Assembly: GCF_900114915.1 (NCBI RefSeq) | Contig: NZ_FOUS01000021.1 | Location: forward strand, 1-64,000 | Reading direction: 5' to 3' | DNA from: Bradyrhizobium sp. Rc3b | GTDB lineage: Bacteria > Pseudomonadota > Alphaproteobacteria > Rhizobiales > Xanthobacteraceae | DNA: 64,000 nt | Shown here: positions 38,336 through 47,704 of the stretch, piece by piece | How positions within the stretch are numbered: the stretch's first letter is position 1 | Layout of the letters: every line of letters starts with the position of its first letter | The notes under the pieces: model-generated | Databases searched by the model: none | What the model was told of the DNA's origin: nothing | What the model saw: the letters and a program-made list of their open reading frames with translations, nothing else | Translations under genes and position numbers: made by a program

Positions 38336-39674
38336 CGTCCTATTTAGTGACGATCGCCGTTACGTTGCCGCTGATGCAGATCTAGCGAAACGGAAGGGGC
38401 GATTGTGGGTTGCTCCGGCAGAATGCTAGGCGAATTACACGCCCGCAGATGTATAGCCATAAGATAGGCGCTGTTACTATGAACAGGGCCGGGTTCTGTT
38501 TGGTCGCCGATCGTCGCTGTGGGGGCGCCGCGGACCACTAGGCGAGGTGAGATCATCGACGCATAACGCTCTTGCAAGCTCGACGGCCAGTCGGATTCCA
38601 ATCTCAACGTCGTGATCGTTCCGTCCCCCCTGCTGCGGACGCGGCCGTTTCGTATACGTGTCGCAAATTGAAGTGCGGTGGTTGTAGCAGCTTAGGTACT
38701 GAAATCGTGGTCATCGGAAGCGGCGTAAACGGTTGCGAGCCCGGACACGAAGACGGCAATGATAGTCCGTAAACGCATTTCCAAAAGCACGCTGCTGGTA
38801 GACGTTGCACGATACTCTAGCGCTCTGCGCGCTCAACCAAGTTGGGGCAATCCTCACGAAGCTTAGCTAGCTTCTGAACTACCTTTTCGCGGAACACCAA
38901 TGCGAAGGTTGCGTTCTTCGATGGTCTAGCGGACGCGGGCCATGAGCTGGATATCTTGCGGCGGACGCCGCGATGCGGGTGTTTCTGGAAAGGCGGACAA
39001 CTCCGAAGTCGAGGTGACTGAGTTGGACCACGACCAGAGGGCGTCATTCGAAAATGGGCAGTATCGGGGCGGCGTTGAGCGTTCAAGGCGCGCAACGCGA
39101 CCACATTCAACGCGCCTACTTACTCACAGGCAAGGGTTGCGATGGGACAGGAGATGCGCTCTACTTGCTGGCTTCGATCAGCATCGCGGGCGAGTTTTGA
39201 TTACCCCCCGCAGCCTTCATTCCTCACAACGCCGTGCACGACCGACGGAAACGCTGGAGGGCCCGAGGCCGGCGCAGTCTGCCCGAAGCAGTTCGAAAGG
39301 CACCCTGTGATGACCCACGTTCCAAGCACCGATTCCAGGGGCAAGATCCAGGTTACGGCGCTGGGCGGAGGGCCACACGAACGATCGTCCGGCGGTCCGG
39401 ACCACAACATTTGCCTGCCGTCCGCCACGGTCACGCACGAGACATTGCGATCGAGATAACGCCACGGCGGCGCGGCAATATGCGCGTGGCGATGCCTTGC
39501 TCTGCCCCCGTCAGGTTACTGTGCTGCCGTCGTGGCCTATGAGGCGAAGACGGCAATTGCTGATCAGCCCGGAACACGCCCGGCAATCCCAAACGATTTG
39601 ACTCGAAAGCGCCTTGGTTGCTTCGATCGCGTCAGGCAATTTCGCCTGGTTGCACGGCAGGTCTACCAGATCAG
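38336..39674. other. Non-coding stretch after the LuxR-type gene
   Basis: 38336-39110 is the duplicated tail shared with 1562-2300. 39111-39674 holds only short overlapping frames without domains. No gene is called. Confidence 0.5.
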
Positions 39675-39701
39675 AAAAAGCCCCGGCCGGAGGCCGGGGC
39701 T
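39675..39701 (-). terminator. Rho-independent terminator for the Omp25-like (pseudo)gene
   Basis: AGCCCCGGCC and GGCCGGGGCT form a perfect 10-bp stem with a GGA/TCC loop (39679-39701). On the - strand it is followed by TTTTTC. It lies about 27 bp after the stop of the broken porin gene. Confidence 0.88.
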
Positions 39702-39727
39702 CTCGATCCGCCGTTTGATCGAGGAGA

Positions 39728-40464
39728 TCAGTACCTGAGAAACACTGGACCGCCGAATTTGTAATTGATCCGTGCGGTTACGAGGTCGACATCCTGGCGG
39801 ATGCGATCCGTGGTTACACCACCAGGGACGGTGGTGAAAGTTGCTGTGCTGGGCTGCATGAACAGGTGGTCGTACTCGACGCCAACTGACCAGTTCGGCG
39901 CGAAACCGTATTCGATGCCGGCACCTACCGCGCCGCCCCAAAGGACATGGTCGCTGCGTCCAAGCTGCGTACCCGTGAGCGCCGCGTCAACTTGATAGTT
40001 GTTGCTCGTCACTGCGCACCGCCTTTCGCGTAAACCAGTACGTTGTTAAAGGCGTAGCCGATTTGTCCGGTGATCAGACCAAATGCATCGATCTTGGTGC
40101 GGTTGGTGTCAGCTGGGAAGGCAACGCTGATATTGGAGCCCGTGAAGTTAGCCCAGTTTCCCTGGCCATCAAACCCGACCACAAGCTGGCCCATCTGCCA
40201 TCGATAGCCGATCTGACCACCCACGGTACCGCCGGTCGCGTCATCGCAGCCCTCGGGCGTGCCACCATTGAAGTCCCAGCAACTCGCGCTTGAGCCCCAG
40301 CCGCCGTTGATGCCGATATAGTAGCCGCTCCAGTCATAGATTGCAGCCGCGACAGGCGGCGGAGCTTTGGTGTAGGCTGGGCTGCGTAGCGAGGTCAGCG
40401 CCGAATGCGGGCGCAATAGCTCCAAGCGATAGAATGCTCGCAGTCACCAGCAACAACTTCTTCA
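39728..40464 (-). pseudogene. Omp25/RopB-like outer membrane porin, two frameshifts
   Basis: The ATG at 40464 opens a signal peptide (MKKLLLVTASILSLGAIAPA, then FGADL). A one-base indel near 40385 moves the frame to YTKAPPPVAAAIYDWSGYY, the classic Omp25 start of the mature barrel. A second single-base loss near 40014 ends that frame after VYAKGGA; the next frame continues TSNNYQVDAALTG to the terminal VTARINYKFGG. Joined, these make a complete roughly 240-residue Omp25-like barrel, so the damage is recent and limited to two bases (or two sequencing errors). A strong terminator follows. Confidence 0.85.
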
Positions 40465-40727
40465 TTCCGAGTCTCATTTCTTTACAGGGCCCCAAGCCGC
40501 TCGCGACTTAGCAACGTCATCGCGAATTTCTGTAACTGGTGCGCAACACTTGCCTCGAAGGAATCTGTTGAATCGAACGTTGTGTCAGGTTGAGTTCGAA
40601 ATCGGACCAATCGCCGGGGTCGCCGGTTCGCAAGGACCTTCGATCGTTGTGAGGCGGTCTTTAGGAGGACGCGTCTTGTAAGTCCTGGGCGAGAGAGCTG
40701 TGAGCTGTTTCGCGGATGCGTTCTTGC

Positions 40728-40863
40728 ATTGCCGCGTTGTTCAGTGAAGGTAATGCCGTCGCGCAAGAGATGATAGTCACAGTCTTTGAAATCGGTCCAG
40801 GGCAGGTAAGCGACGCCGGCGCCCAAACGCCAGCGCTCGGTCAGCATGGATTTCGGCGCTCAG
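40728..40863 (-). pseudogene. Fragment of the two-barrel outer membrane protein
   Basis: Encodes MLTERWRLGAGVAYLPWTDF-KDCDYHLLRD on the - strand, matching residues near the end of the intact protein at 10414-12117. It is joined directly to the duplicate of that gene's upstream DNA (40864-41040), so about 1.47 kb, including the N-terminal domain, was deleted. No complete gene remains. Confidence 0.8.
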
Positions 40864-41040
40864 GGCACCGCACTACGATTGGTGATGATGTGCTGAACGA
40901 AGCAAACCGCGTGCCGAGCTGATTCGTATATTCTGCAGGAGTTTTCTAAGAGTGTGTCGCGTAAACTTTCGGACACGGGTCTCAAGGCTGGCAATCGAAG
41001 CGTGCGGATGAGAAACACGATCGCAGCAGCTACTCGGCAG
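40864..41040. repeat. Duplicate of 12230-12400
   Basis: Same bases (CACCGCACTACGAT onward) as the region upstream of the intact outer membrane gene, in the same orientation and order relative to the pepM-luxR duplicates. It supports one larger ancestral duplication. Confidence 0.7.
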
Positions 41041-41479
41041 GCTTGGAGTGAAAGAGATACACAGGCGACCTCAAAATCGGTTCGGCCCGCCGGCTGTAGT
41101 CCAGTTCGCGAGGACGGCCACCCGGATGGGCTATCCAAGCATGCGACGACGGATTGGACGACCTATGTGACCACCGTTGGGCGAAGAGGTATCGCCAGTC
41201 GAGGCGGTCGCATCGTCAATTGACGTCGAAGCGCCGAGGTCTTCTGCCTGCCCTGAACGTCGTTCTCGTGATCCATCAGAGAGGGATTAGATGCCGCTCA
41301 TTGGAATGGCCGCTGCGTGTCGATCGCATGGATCGTTTTGTGTTCGCCAGGGCCGAGCATGCGATCCATCTCAAGATTGATGCCGCCGGCGACCTGATCA
41401 AACCCGCAGGCGTAAGGTAAGCATATCCATGAGTACAAGCCCGCCAACCAGCGCGACTGTTCTGCCGCCAGAGCTCGAA
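41041..41479. other. Non-coding stretch
   Basis: Short frames only; no supported gene. Confidence 0.4.
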
Positions 41480-42390
41480 AGGCGCTCGTGCGGTACCAGA
41501 AATGGCTCGCTCGGCACCTTCAGGCCGAACAGGAGATTAGCGCCATCACAGCGAACGCTATCACTACACGCATTCTCAAATTCCGCGAATTCTGGTTCAC
41601 CGATTATCGCCATGCCAATGACGGAGTGAAGTCAAGCACCGAATCGACATGCGCGCGACATTGCGCAACACATCGCGACCGGAGCGGACGGGCGCTCCCG
41701 CCTGTTTACCGACTATCTGCTCGACCTCTTTGTCACGATAATTCCGCATCTGGAATTCTTCATCGCCTGCTTCAGCCGGGCGCGCGACGACCTCGGCCAA
41801 TGGCGAGCGTATGCGGACAACGGACGGGGGCGTCGCGATCGGGCTCTCGCCTTCGATCTTCGCGTTCATGACAAACCGCCTGCAGGGCAGCTTCCCGATT
41901 TCATCGGACCGGTTCGCTGCCACCTCGACGAAGTCTGCCGCCGACGTTGCGCATGTATCGAGGAAGCGGCCCTGTATTTTCGGCTGCCAATCTCCAATTT
42001 TATGTCAGACCGCAACATCGGCATTGCGTTCCTGGATCAGTTGGCGCGCGAGGTCATAGCTTCTCCACTGATCTGGAACTGCTTGACTTCGAAGCATCCT
42101 GCCTATCAACACGAACAGGAAACGCGGCTGGCAATCATGGGCACGCCCGATCACCTGGCGGCTCATGTTTTGGCGCGGTTTCGCCGCAGCGAGATCGTCC
42201 CCTATATCGCCGATCCGCTGCCGGTTCGTGAGCCGCACAAGGTCGCCGAGATCGTTCTGGGGCCGGCAGCGCCGCTCGACACCAAGGGACGCTGGACCAT
42301 GCTTCGCTCGACGGGGATTGGGGGATCTCCTCGCCGGTGGTCATCGATCTCCTCTTCAATGAACCCAATGGATTTTGGGGAGCAGAATGC
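41480..42390 (+). pseudogene. DUF2971-family protein, frameshifted
   Basis: The segment near 41745 encodes LEFFIACFSRARDDLGQWRAYADNGRG, and one frame over it continues VAIGLSPSIFA; together these are the DUF2971 core. A further shift restores EEAALYFRLPISNFMSDRNIGIAFLDQL, and the frame then runs to PLPVREPHKVAEIVLGPAAP, the usual C-terminal part. At least two frameshifts and a poorly defined N-terminus show it is dead. DUF2971 proteins are of unknown function and common in defence and mobile regions. Confidence 0.7.
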
Positions 42391-42432
42391 CGGATCGGTA
42401 ACCCGGGCGCTAGCGTCGCTCTGAGGGTAAAT

Positions 42433-42547
42433 GTTCCCGTTCGGTAACTTTCGTGCCGTCTCGTATCGGAACTGCGAAAAAGTTCCCGATCGGTAACTTT
42501 CCACTGGACATTGCTGCTTCCAGGCCTTAAAGTTCCCGCTCGGTAAC
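42433..42547. promoter_or_regulatory. Three iterated HipB operators
   Basis: GTTCCCG-NT-CGGTAAC occurs at 42433-42448, 42482-42497 and 42532-42547, each followed by TTT. The arms are near-inverted (GTT-CCG / CGG-AAC). Start-to-start spacings are 49 and 50 bp, about the same face of the helix. The last site ends 17 bp before the hipB ATG. This arrangement suits cooperative autorepression by HipB or HipBA. Confidence 0.8.
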
Positions 42548-42564
42548 TTTACGACGAGAGAGCT

Positions 42565-42939
42565 ATGAACACGCCTCCAAAGGGCGCTCCCCCATCGGGC
42601 GCAAACCAGGCTCCTGGCGAGACCGGTGTCGCGCGCCAAGCCGCCGAGTTCGCTGCAGCATTCGGGCGCCTTATCCAAGAAGAACGCAAACGTCAGGGCC
42701 TCCGGCAGGACGAGCTGGCCATGGTGAGCGGGACAGGAAAGCGCTTCATCGTCGACCTCGAGGCCGGAAAAAGCACCTGTCAGCTCGGGCGCAGCCTGCA
42801 CGTGGCAAACGTGCTCGGGCTGCGCATCGAGGATGTTCTCAAGGATGTCCAGGCCCGCCGCGCGAACACTTCCCATACACCGGACATTCCCGACAGCGAC
42901 GAGGAAGAGCCTCATGGACCGTCTTCCGGTGTACTTTGA
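42565..42939 (+). CDS. hipB: HipB-like antitoxin (XRE-family HTH)
   Basis: 124 aa. An XRE-type helix-turn-helix spans about residues 30-90 (FGRLIQEERKRQGLRQDELA, then FIVDLEAGKSTCQLG), with a longer Pro/Ala-rich N-terminus (1-28) and an acidic C-terminal tail (DIPDSDEEEPHG). HipB neutralises the HipA kinase and represses its own promoter. The stop overlaps hipA by 26 bp, giving translational coupling. Confidence 0.88.
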   Translation: MNTPPKGAPPSGANQAPGETGVARQAAEFAAAFGRLIQEERKRQGLRQDELAMVSGTGKRFIVDLEAGKSTCQLGRSLHVANVLGLRIEDVLKDVQARRANTSHTPDIPDSDEEEPHGPSSGVL

Positions 42940-44203
42940 GACGCGAGAGGTCGGCTGGATCACGGCCGCCGACGAAGCGTCAGCCTTCACTTATGCCGAA
43001 TCCTGGCGCGGGCTGACCGGCGCCTTCCCGGTGTCGCTCACCATGCCGCTCTCGCGGGCGTCGCACGATGCCTCGGCAATTCTGCCATGGGCGGCAAATC
43101 TCCTGCCGGAGGACGCAACTCTGGGGACCGTGGGTCATATGCTCGGCAAGTCGCCGGCCGATGTCATCGGTCTTCTTGCCGAGATGGGCCGCGACACCGC
43201 CGGCGCGCTCTCCGTCGGACAACCCGGCACCGGTCTCATCGCCGGCAAATGGCGAGAGATCCCCGACAAGGCCTCGCTCGAGCGCATTCTCAATGAGCTA
43301 CCCCACAAGCCCTTCCTCATCGGCGAGGACGGCGTGTCGATGTCGCTTGCCGGTGTGCAGACGAAGCTCGCCGTCGCTCTGAACGGCGATACCCTGTACA
43401 TACCGATCGACGGCGCGCCATCGACCCACATCATCAAACCCGATGGCGAGCGCTTGCCTGGCGCCGTTCAGAACGAGGCGTTCTGCCTGACGCTCGCGCG
43501 CATGATCGGAATCGCGACGCCGAAGGTGACGACCGGGACGGCAGGCGAACGTAGCTACCTGCTGGTTGAGCGCTATGACCGCCGTCATGACGGCAAGCGG
43601 TGGCGGCGGCTGCATCAGGAGGACTTCTGCCAAGCCCTGGGCCGCCCGCCAGGTGCCAAGTATCAGAACAACGATAGAGGCCTAAAAGGACCATCATTGG
43701 CTGACATGGTCGGCGTGACCCAACGCCACATGGCAGCACAGCAGACCGCCCGCTTCGTCGATCTTGCCATCTTCAATCCCATGGTGTGGAACACAGATTC
43801 CCACGCCAAAAATTACTCGCTGATGCTATCGGCGCGCGGCGCCGCCATGGCGCCAGGCTACGACATCGTCTGTGCGGCGCCATATCCGAAGATCACCCGC
43901 AACATGGCGCAGAAGATCGGCGGGCAGAAGCAGGCTGACCAGCTCGGACGCAACCACTGGGAGCGCTTCGCCATTGACTGCAAGCTTTCTCCAGCCCAGA
44001 CGATCCGGCGCGTCTCCGAGATTGCTCAGGCCGTGACGCACCATGCAATGGCGGCCAAGGCCGAGGTCGAAGCCATGCCTGCCGGCGGCGATCCCGTCCT
44101 GGACATGGTGGTCGAGGCGGTGATTTCGCGCGCGCGCGGCTACCTAGAGCGCCTGAAGCAAGGGGATCCAGCGCCCGAAGGCGCAGCAGCCCCATCGTCT
44201 TAG
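42914..44203 (+). CDS. hipA: HipA-like serine/threonine kinase toxin
   Basis: 429 aa from the ATG inside the end of hipB. It has the HipA N-terminal subdomain, a Ser autophosphorylation/ATP-loop region (S144 in MSLAGVQTKLAVAL), catalytic D295 and N300 in WNTDSHAKNYSL and metal-binding D317 in APGYDIVCA, so the kinase looks intact. E. coli HipA phosphorylates GltX and induces dormancy; the target here is unknown. Together with hipB and the three upstream operators it is a complete type II toxin-antitoxin module. Confidence 0.9.
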   Translation: MDRLPVYFETREVGWITAADEASAFTYAESWRGLTGAFPVSLTMPLSRASHDASAILPWAANLLPEDATLGTVGHMLGKSPADVIGLLAEMGRDTAGALSVGQPGTGLIAGKWREIPDKASLERILNELPHKPFLIGEDGVSMSLAGVQTKLAVALNGDTLYIPIDGAPSTHIIKPDGERLPGAVQNEAFCLTLARMIGIATPKVTTGTAGERSYLLVERYDRRHDGKRWRRLHQEDFCQALGRPPGAKYQNNDRGLKGPSLADMVGVTQRHMAAQQTARFVDLAIFNPMVWNTDSHAKNYSLMLSARGAAMAPGYDIVCAAPYPKITRNMAQKIGGQKQADQLGRNHWERFAIDCKLSPAQTIRRVSEIAQAVTHHAMAAKAEVEAMPAGGDPVLDMVVEAVISRARGYLERLKQGDPAPEGAAAPSS

Positions 44204-45139
44204 CAATAGACGCATGTCCCGACGAAAGCCATGGATTTCTCGTCCAAAGTTGACTCCGATCAATACGAAAGCAAGCTCAAGGTCGTTTCGAGGCTGCGCT
44301 ACGTAGTGCGTTACGGACGCGACATAAATCGCTGAAGGAGAAGCCTAAAACCCGAGCATCGGAAAAGAAGGCAAGCAAGTCCAAGCAGACTGGAGCTTAA
44401 GGAATGGCTTCGGATGTGAGGATACAGCCTTCTTAACGATATCTTGCAGAGGTGCCGCTGCGCGCTAGGGAAACCGGGCAGCCTGACAAAGTCCTCAGAG
44501 AGCTGCTTGCAATCGCCCCTAATTCGGCGGGCCGCTACACGTTTCGTGTGCAGCGGCAGGCAACTGCGACGGAAGAAGCGGGTACATGGTCCACTCTCGG
44601 CGAGGATAGCAAAATACCGATTAGCTACCTGCGAAACGCCTATCACGCGCTGGACAGCGTTCTCATGTCCCGACCATTCGTCAGTCCAATCTTGAACGCG
44701 ATGCCGCAATAGTCCGCGTGCGGGCCCTCGAAATCCATAAACGCATATCGGACGTACTCGCCCGCGGTGCCTCATCGGAAATCTTGGAAATTTCTAGCAC
44801 TGCAATTCTAGTTAATGCGAAGTGCCGGTAGCATGGCGTCGGGAGTTCCTGCTGGCCGGTGGTACGGTTGAGTGCGGAAACTGCGGACAGACTACAACCT
44901 CGAACAGAAAGAGGATGACAGCTTCACTTCATCCCCAAGAGTTTCTCGTGGGATTGCCCGCGCTGCGGATCATTTCAGGATATCGGGCAGAGCAAGGCAA
45001 AAGACGGGACTGATGTAAGCTGTTCCGTTTGCGCTTTGCCGCTCACGCTGCGTTTCAGCAACGTCGGACGGATTGAATATGACGCAAGCTTACTTGCGGG
45101 TCCCAGCGAAGGTCCAAACGAAGCCCCGTAAGCACTGAA
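44204..45139. other. Spacer between hipA and abiE; one weak small frame
   Basis: 936 bp. A GTG-started 86-codon + strand frame (44452-44712; PDKVLRELLAIAPNSAGRYTF) has a protein-like look but no recognisable domain and only a weak ribosome-binding site. Nothing else is supported. Confidence 0.35.
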
Positions 45140-46558
45140 CTAGTATTTCGTGCGAACATACGTGCCGTAAGTACCATAGCACTGGTAGCCCGCTCGGTTC
45201 TTGTGAGATCGCAGCGTGCTGTCGTGCGTCTTGCGTTCGAACAGCTTGCCGCACACCGTGCAGCGAAAGACATAGGTCGGGCCGCTGCTCGATGCCCGCC
45301 GGCGCCGGGCCGAGGTTCGTGGCGCCACAATTCCCGTCGATCGCGCGGTCGCGGGAATGGATTGGAAGCCCGTTGGCGTGAGCTCAACCGGATAGCGCGG
45401 GGTAAATGTTCTCTGCGTCGGCGTCACGCCGAGAATGCTGTTCAGCAAATAGCTGCGTGGCTGGCCGTCATCGGCGCGCACGGCCATAAGAAGAACATCG
45501 CCTGCTTTTGACCGACGCAGAGAATACGCCTCGATCGCCCGTGTCGAGCGCTTCCCCTTCTGATCGCGATAGTCGATTTCGACGACTAGCCGGTTACCGC
45601 CAGCGAACCGGATGGTCTCGATGAACGACTGACCGTGCGTACCCGCCGGGAAGTCAACAATGCGCTCGTGAATGAGAGGCGCGCTGGCCGCCATGGCCAT
45701 CACTGGTAAGACCGACTCAACGACCTGGCCATGGAGCCAGTCAAATATTTCAGGCAGAGTATCCCAAAACGAAGCTATCGGGAGCAGGGCCGGAAGCTGA
45801 TGGTTCAACATGCCAATCCAGCCAGCCTCCACGTCACCGCGATGCGGTGCAATGTCGACCAGTTGTGGCAGGTTGATACCCTTGAATGCGCACTTCTGGC
45901 GCAGCACGTCGACGAACTGCACGCGCTCTGGCCTTGCATCGGCGTTGCGGTACAGATTAACAACATCATAGAGATCGCGCGGTCGAGTACGCTCGGCGAG
46001 AGCTCTAAACTTCTCGGCGAAGGCCTCGACGTAATCATAGGCCAGGACCTCGATGCCCTCCTCGGGGGCATCGGAATAAGGATGAAAGATTTCTACTGTC
46101 TCGGGCGGGAGAACGACATGTTCGTCGGCGGTCAGATCGAGCTTGATGCGAGGCAAGGGCCGGGTTGGTGAAACCGGCCCCTTGTAGCTAATCTTGCCCT
46201 GGCAGGAGAGATTGCCACGCGGATTCCGATAGATATCAAACTCCTGCTGGTCGGCGGGGACTTCGATGCCGGTCTCCTCATAGACCCAGGCTCCAACGTC
46301 GGCGAAGACACGCTTGAGGAGCGCTTCATCGAGTTGGGCCTCGTCGCGGAGCGTGAAGTCGAGATCCTCGGAAAAGCGATAGGTTTCGAAGAAACATTTC
46401 TTGAGACAGGTGCCGCCTTTGAAAATCCATTTCTCGGCAAGCTCCTCGTGAGCGTAGATGCCGGCAAGCATCCAGCCGAGGACATAGTCCTTTTCGATGA
46501 CATGCGGTGTGAGCGAATTCTGCGCAGCAAGATCAAGGATTTCGCGCTTATCGATCAA
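45140..46558 (-). CDS. abiEii: AbiEii-type nucleotidyltransferase toxin fused to WYL-like and zinc-finger domains
   Basis: 472 aa. Residues 1-300 are an AbiEii/AbiGii nucleotidyltransferase: VIEKDYVLGWML, FKGGTCLKK with GGT at 48-50 and RFSEDLDF with D65/D67. Residues about 320-410 (VEIDYRDQKGKRSTRAIEAY...RSYLLNSILGV) resemble a WYL ligand-sensing domain. The C-terminus has a C-x2-C finger (FRCTVCGKLF) followed by His residues and a Cys. AbiEii toxins inhibit growth by transferring nucleotides, for example to tRNA, and act in phage defence. The ATG overlaps the stop of the antitoxin gene (ATGA). The added domains are unusual and may link toxin activity to a nucleic-acid signal. Confidence 0.82.
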   Translation of the reverse strand: MIDKREILDLAAQNSLTPHVIEKDYVLGWMLAGIYAHEELAEKWIFKGGTCLKKCFFETYRFSEDLDFTLRDEAQLDEALLKRVFADVGAWVYEETGIEVPADQQEFDIYRNPRGNLSCQGKISYKGPVSPTRPLPRIKLDLTADEHVVLPPETVEIFHPYSDAPEEGIEVLAYDYVEAFAEKFRALAERTRPRDLYDVVNLYRNADARPERVQFVDVLRQKCAFKGINLPQLVDIAPHRGDVEAGWIGMLNHQLPALLPIASFWDTLPEIFDWLHGQVVESVLPVMAMAASAPLIHERIVDFPAGTHGQSFIETIRFAGGNRLVVEIDYRDQKGKRSTRAIEAYSLRRSKAGDVLLMAVRADDGQPRSYLLNSILGVTPTQRTFTPRYPVELTPTGFQSIPATARSTGIVAPRTSARRRRASSSGPTYVFRCTVCGKLFERKTHDSTLRSHKNRAGYQCYGTYGTYVRTKY

Positions 46559-47355
46559 CTAGCGTCTCCGGTGGCCCAGGATAGGGGAATAAGCAGCCGC
46601 CATCTTGAGATGAGTCGCTTGCATTCCAAAGCAGGATCAAGCTTGGCATTACCGGCCGAGAGCCTTATGCGACATTGCTCCGCAAGCGCGCCTTCATCCT
46701 GCCGGTCGGCCAGGAAACCGAGGCGTTTGAAAACGGCTCCATTCCCGAGCTGGTCTGTGTATTCGATCAATTTCTGGTCGCTGCGATCAGCTCGTTTGAA
46801 ATAGGCGCCCAGACAGTCGGCGACCTGCTGGATGCCGCCGCCCAGGGCGGGATCGTCGAGCATATCGACGATGGTCCGGTGCACATCGGAAACCGGCACC
46901 TTAGTGTGATGCCGCCAGACGGGCTTGGTACCGAAGATCTTCTCCGCCTTCACGTGTTTGAGCGAAAAATCAAAGCCATGCCGTTGTTGCTGCTTCGTAC
47001 GGATGGCCTGACCAGTGACCACAACGATGTCTTTGAATATTTGCTCGGTAAGGTCCCAATGCTCGGCAGCGGTGCGGCCAGCGACATAGGCTGGCGAGAA
47101 AAGCGCCGGCACGAGAACCCAGCCATCATCAAGAACACGTTCCGAACCGAGGGTATCGATGGATGCCGGAACGTAAGCACCAGTTCCGACCCGACTTAGC
47201 CAGCCTTGCTCGCGCCAGCGAGCAAGCCGCTTAGCCGCCTGGACCCTTGAAACGGCAAGAGCCTTCGCGACATCGGTGATATGGACGACATCCCCCGATT
47301 CAGCGAGAACACGCTGGAGCAGCGCGCGGCCATGCGGGAGAGGTCGACTTTTCAT
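46555..47355 (-). CDS. abiEi: AbiEi-type antitoxin/transcriptional repressor
   Basis: 266 aa. An N-terminal winged HTH (residues about 8-65, VHITDVAKALAVSRVQAAKRL) is followed by the AbiEi antitoxin domain (YVAGRTAAEHWDL, TKVPVSDVHRTIVDMLDDP). It is the upstream gene of a type IV-like toxin-antitoxin operon, usually repressing its own promoter. It overlaps the toxin gene by 4 bp. Dyads upstream (47384-47395) are likely operators. Confidence 0.85.
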   Translation of the reverse strand: MKSRPLPHGRALLQRVLAESGDVVHITDVAKALAVSRVQAAKRLARWREQGWLSRVGTGAYVPASIDTLGSERVLDDGWVLVPALFSPAYVAGRTAAEHWDLTEQIFKDIVVVTGQAIRTKQQQRHGFDFSLKHVKAEKIFGTKPVWRHHTKVPVSDVHRTIVDMLDDPALGGGIQQVADCLGAYFKRADRSDQKLIEYTDQLGNGAVFKRLGFLADRQDEGALAEQCRIRLSAGNAKLDPALECKRLISRWRLLIPLSWATGDAS

Positions 47356-47383
47356 ATGGAAAAATTCGCTAAAAGATGGAAAA

Positions 47384-47395
47384 TCTACATGTAGA
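47384..47395. promoter_or_regulatory. Palindrome and repeats upstream of abiEi
   Basis: TCTACATGTAGA is a perfect 12-bp dyad 29 bp before the abiEi ATG. On the - strand it is followed by two direct TTTTCCAT copies up to the start codon. The place and form suit autorepression by AbiEi. Confidence 0.5.
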
Positions 47396-47704
47396 ATATG
47401 CTGGTTCCAGGTCGGGGATCAAGCTATATGGTGTTCTTCGCAAAAATTGCGAAATCGAGCGTGCGCAGTATATAGTCTGTTACTCTCTTTGAATCAAAAG
47501 AGGCTTTCCGCGATCAGGTGAATCGCAGCCTTATGGTCATCCGACTTGAACAGATGGCCGTAGCGATCCATCGTGACCTGGAGAGTGAGTTGCAGCAGCC
47601 TTGCGATACATCTCGACTGAGGTATCTCCTCCGCAGCTTCTCAGTGTCGGGCTAACAAGCTGCATCCCCTTTTTGGATGAGGTCGATTCAGGGAGTGATA
47701 GCGA
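47396..47704. other. Divergent spacer between abiE and the Wadjet operon
   Basis: About 310 bp with no gene; it must contain the jet promoter. No clear core promoter match is visible. Confidence 0.4.

Larger units (their letters stand above)
37127..39110. repeat. Segmental duplication, copy 2 (intact pepM-luxR block)
   Basis: Partner of 340-2300 in the same orientation. Holds most of intact pepM, the dyad, the second LuxR-type gene and the shared non-coding tail up to about 39105. Confidence 0.85.
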
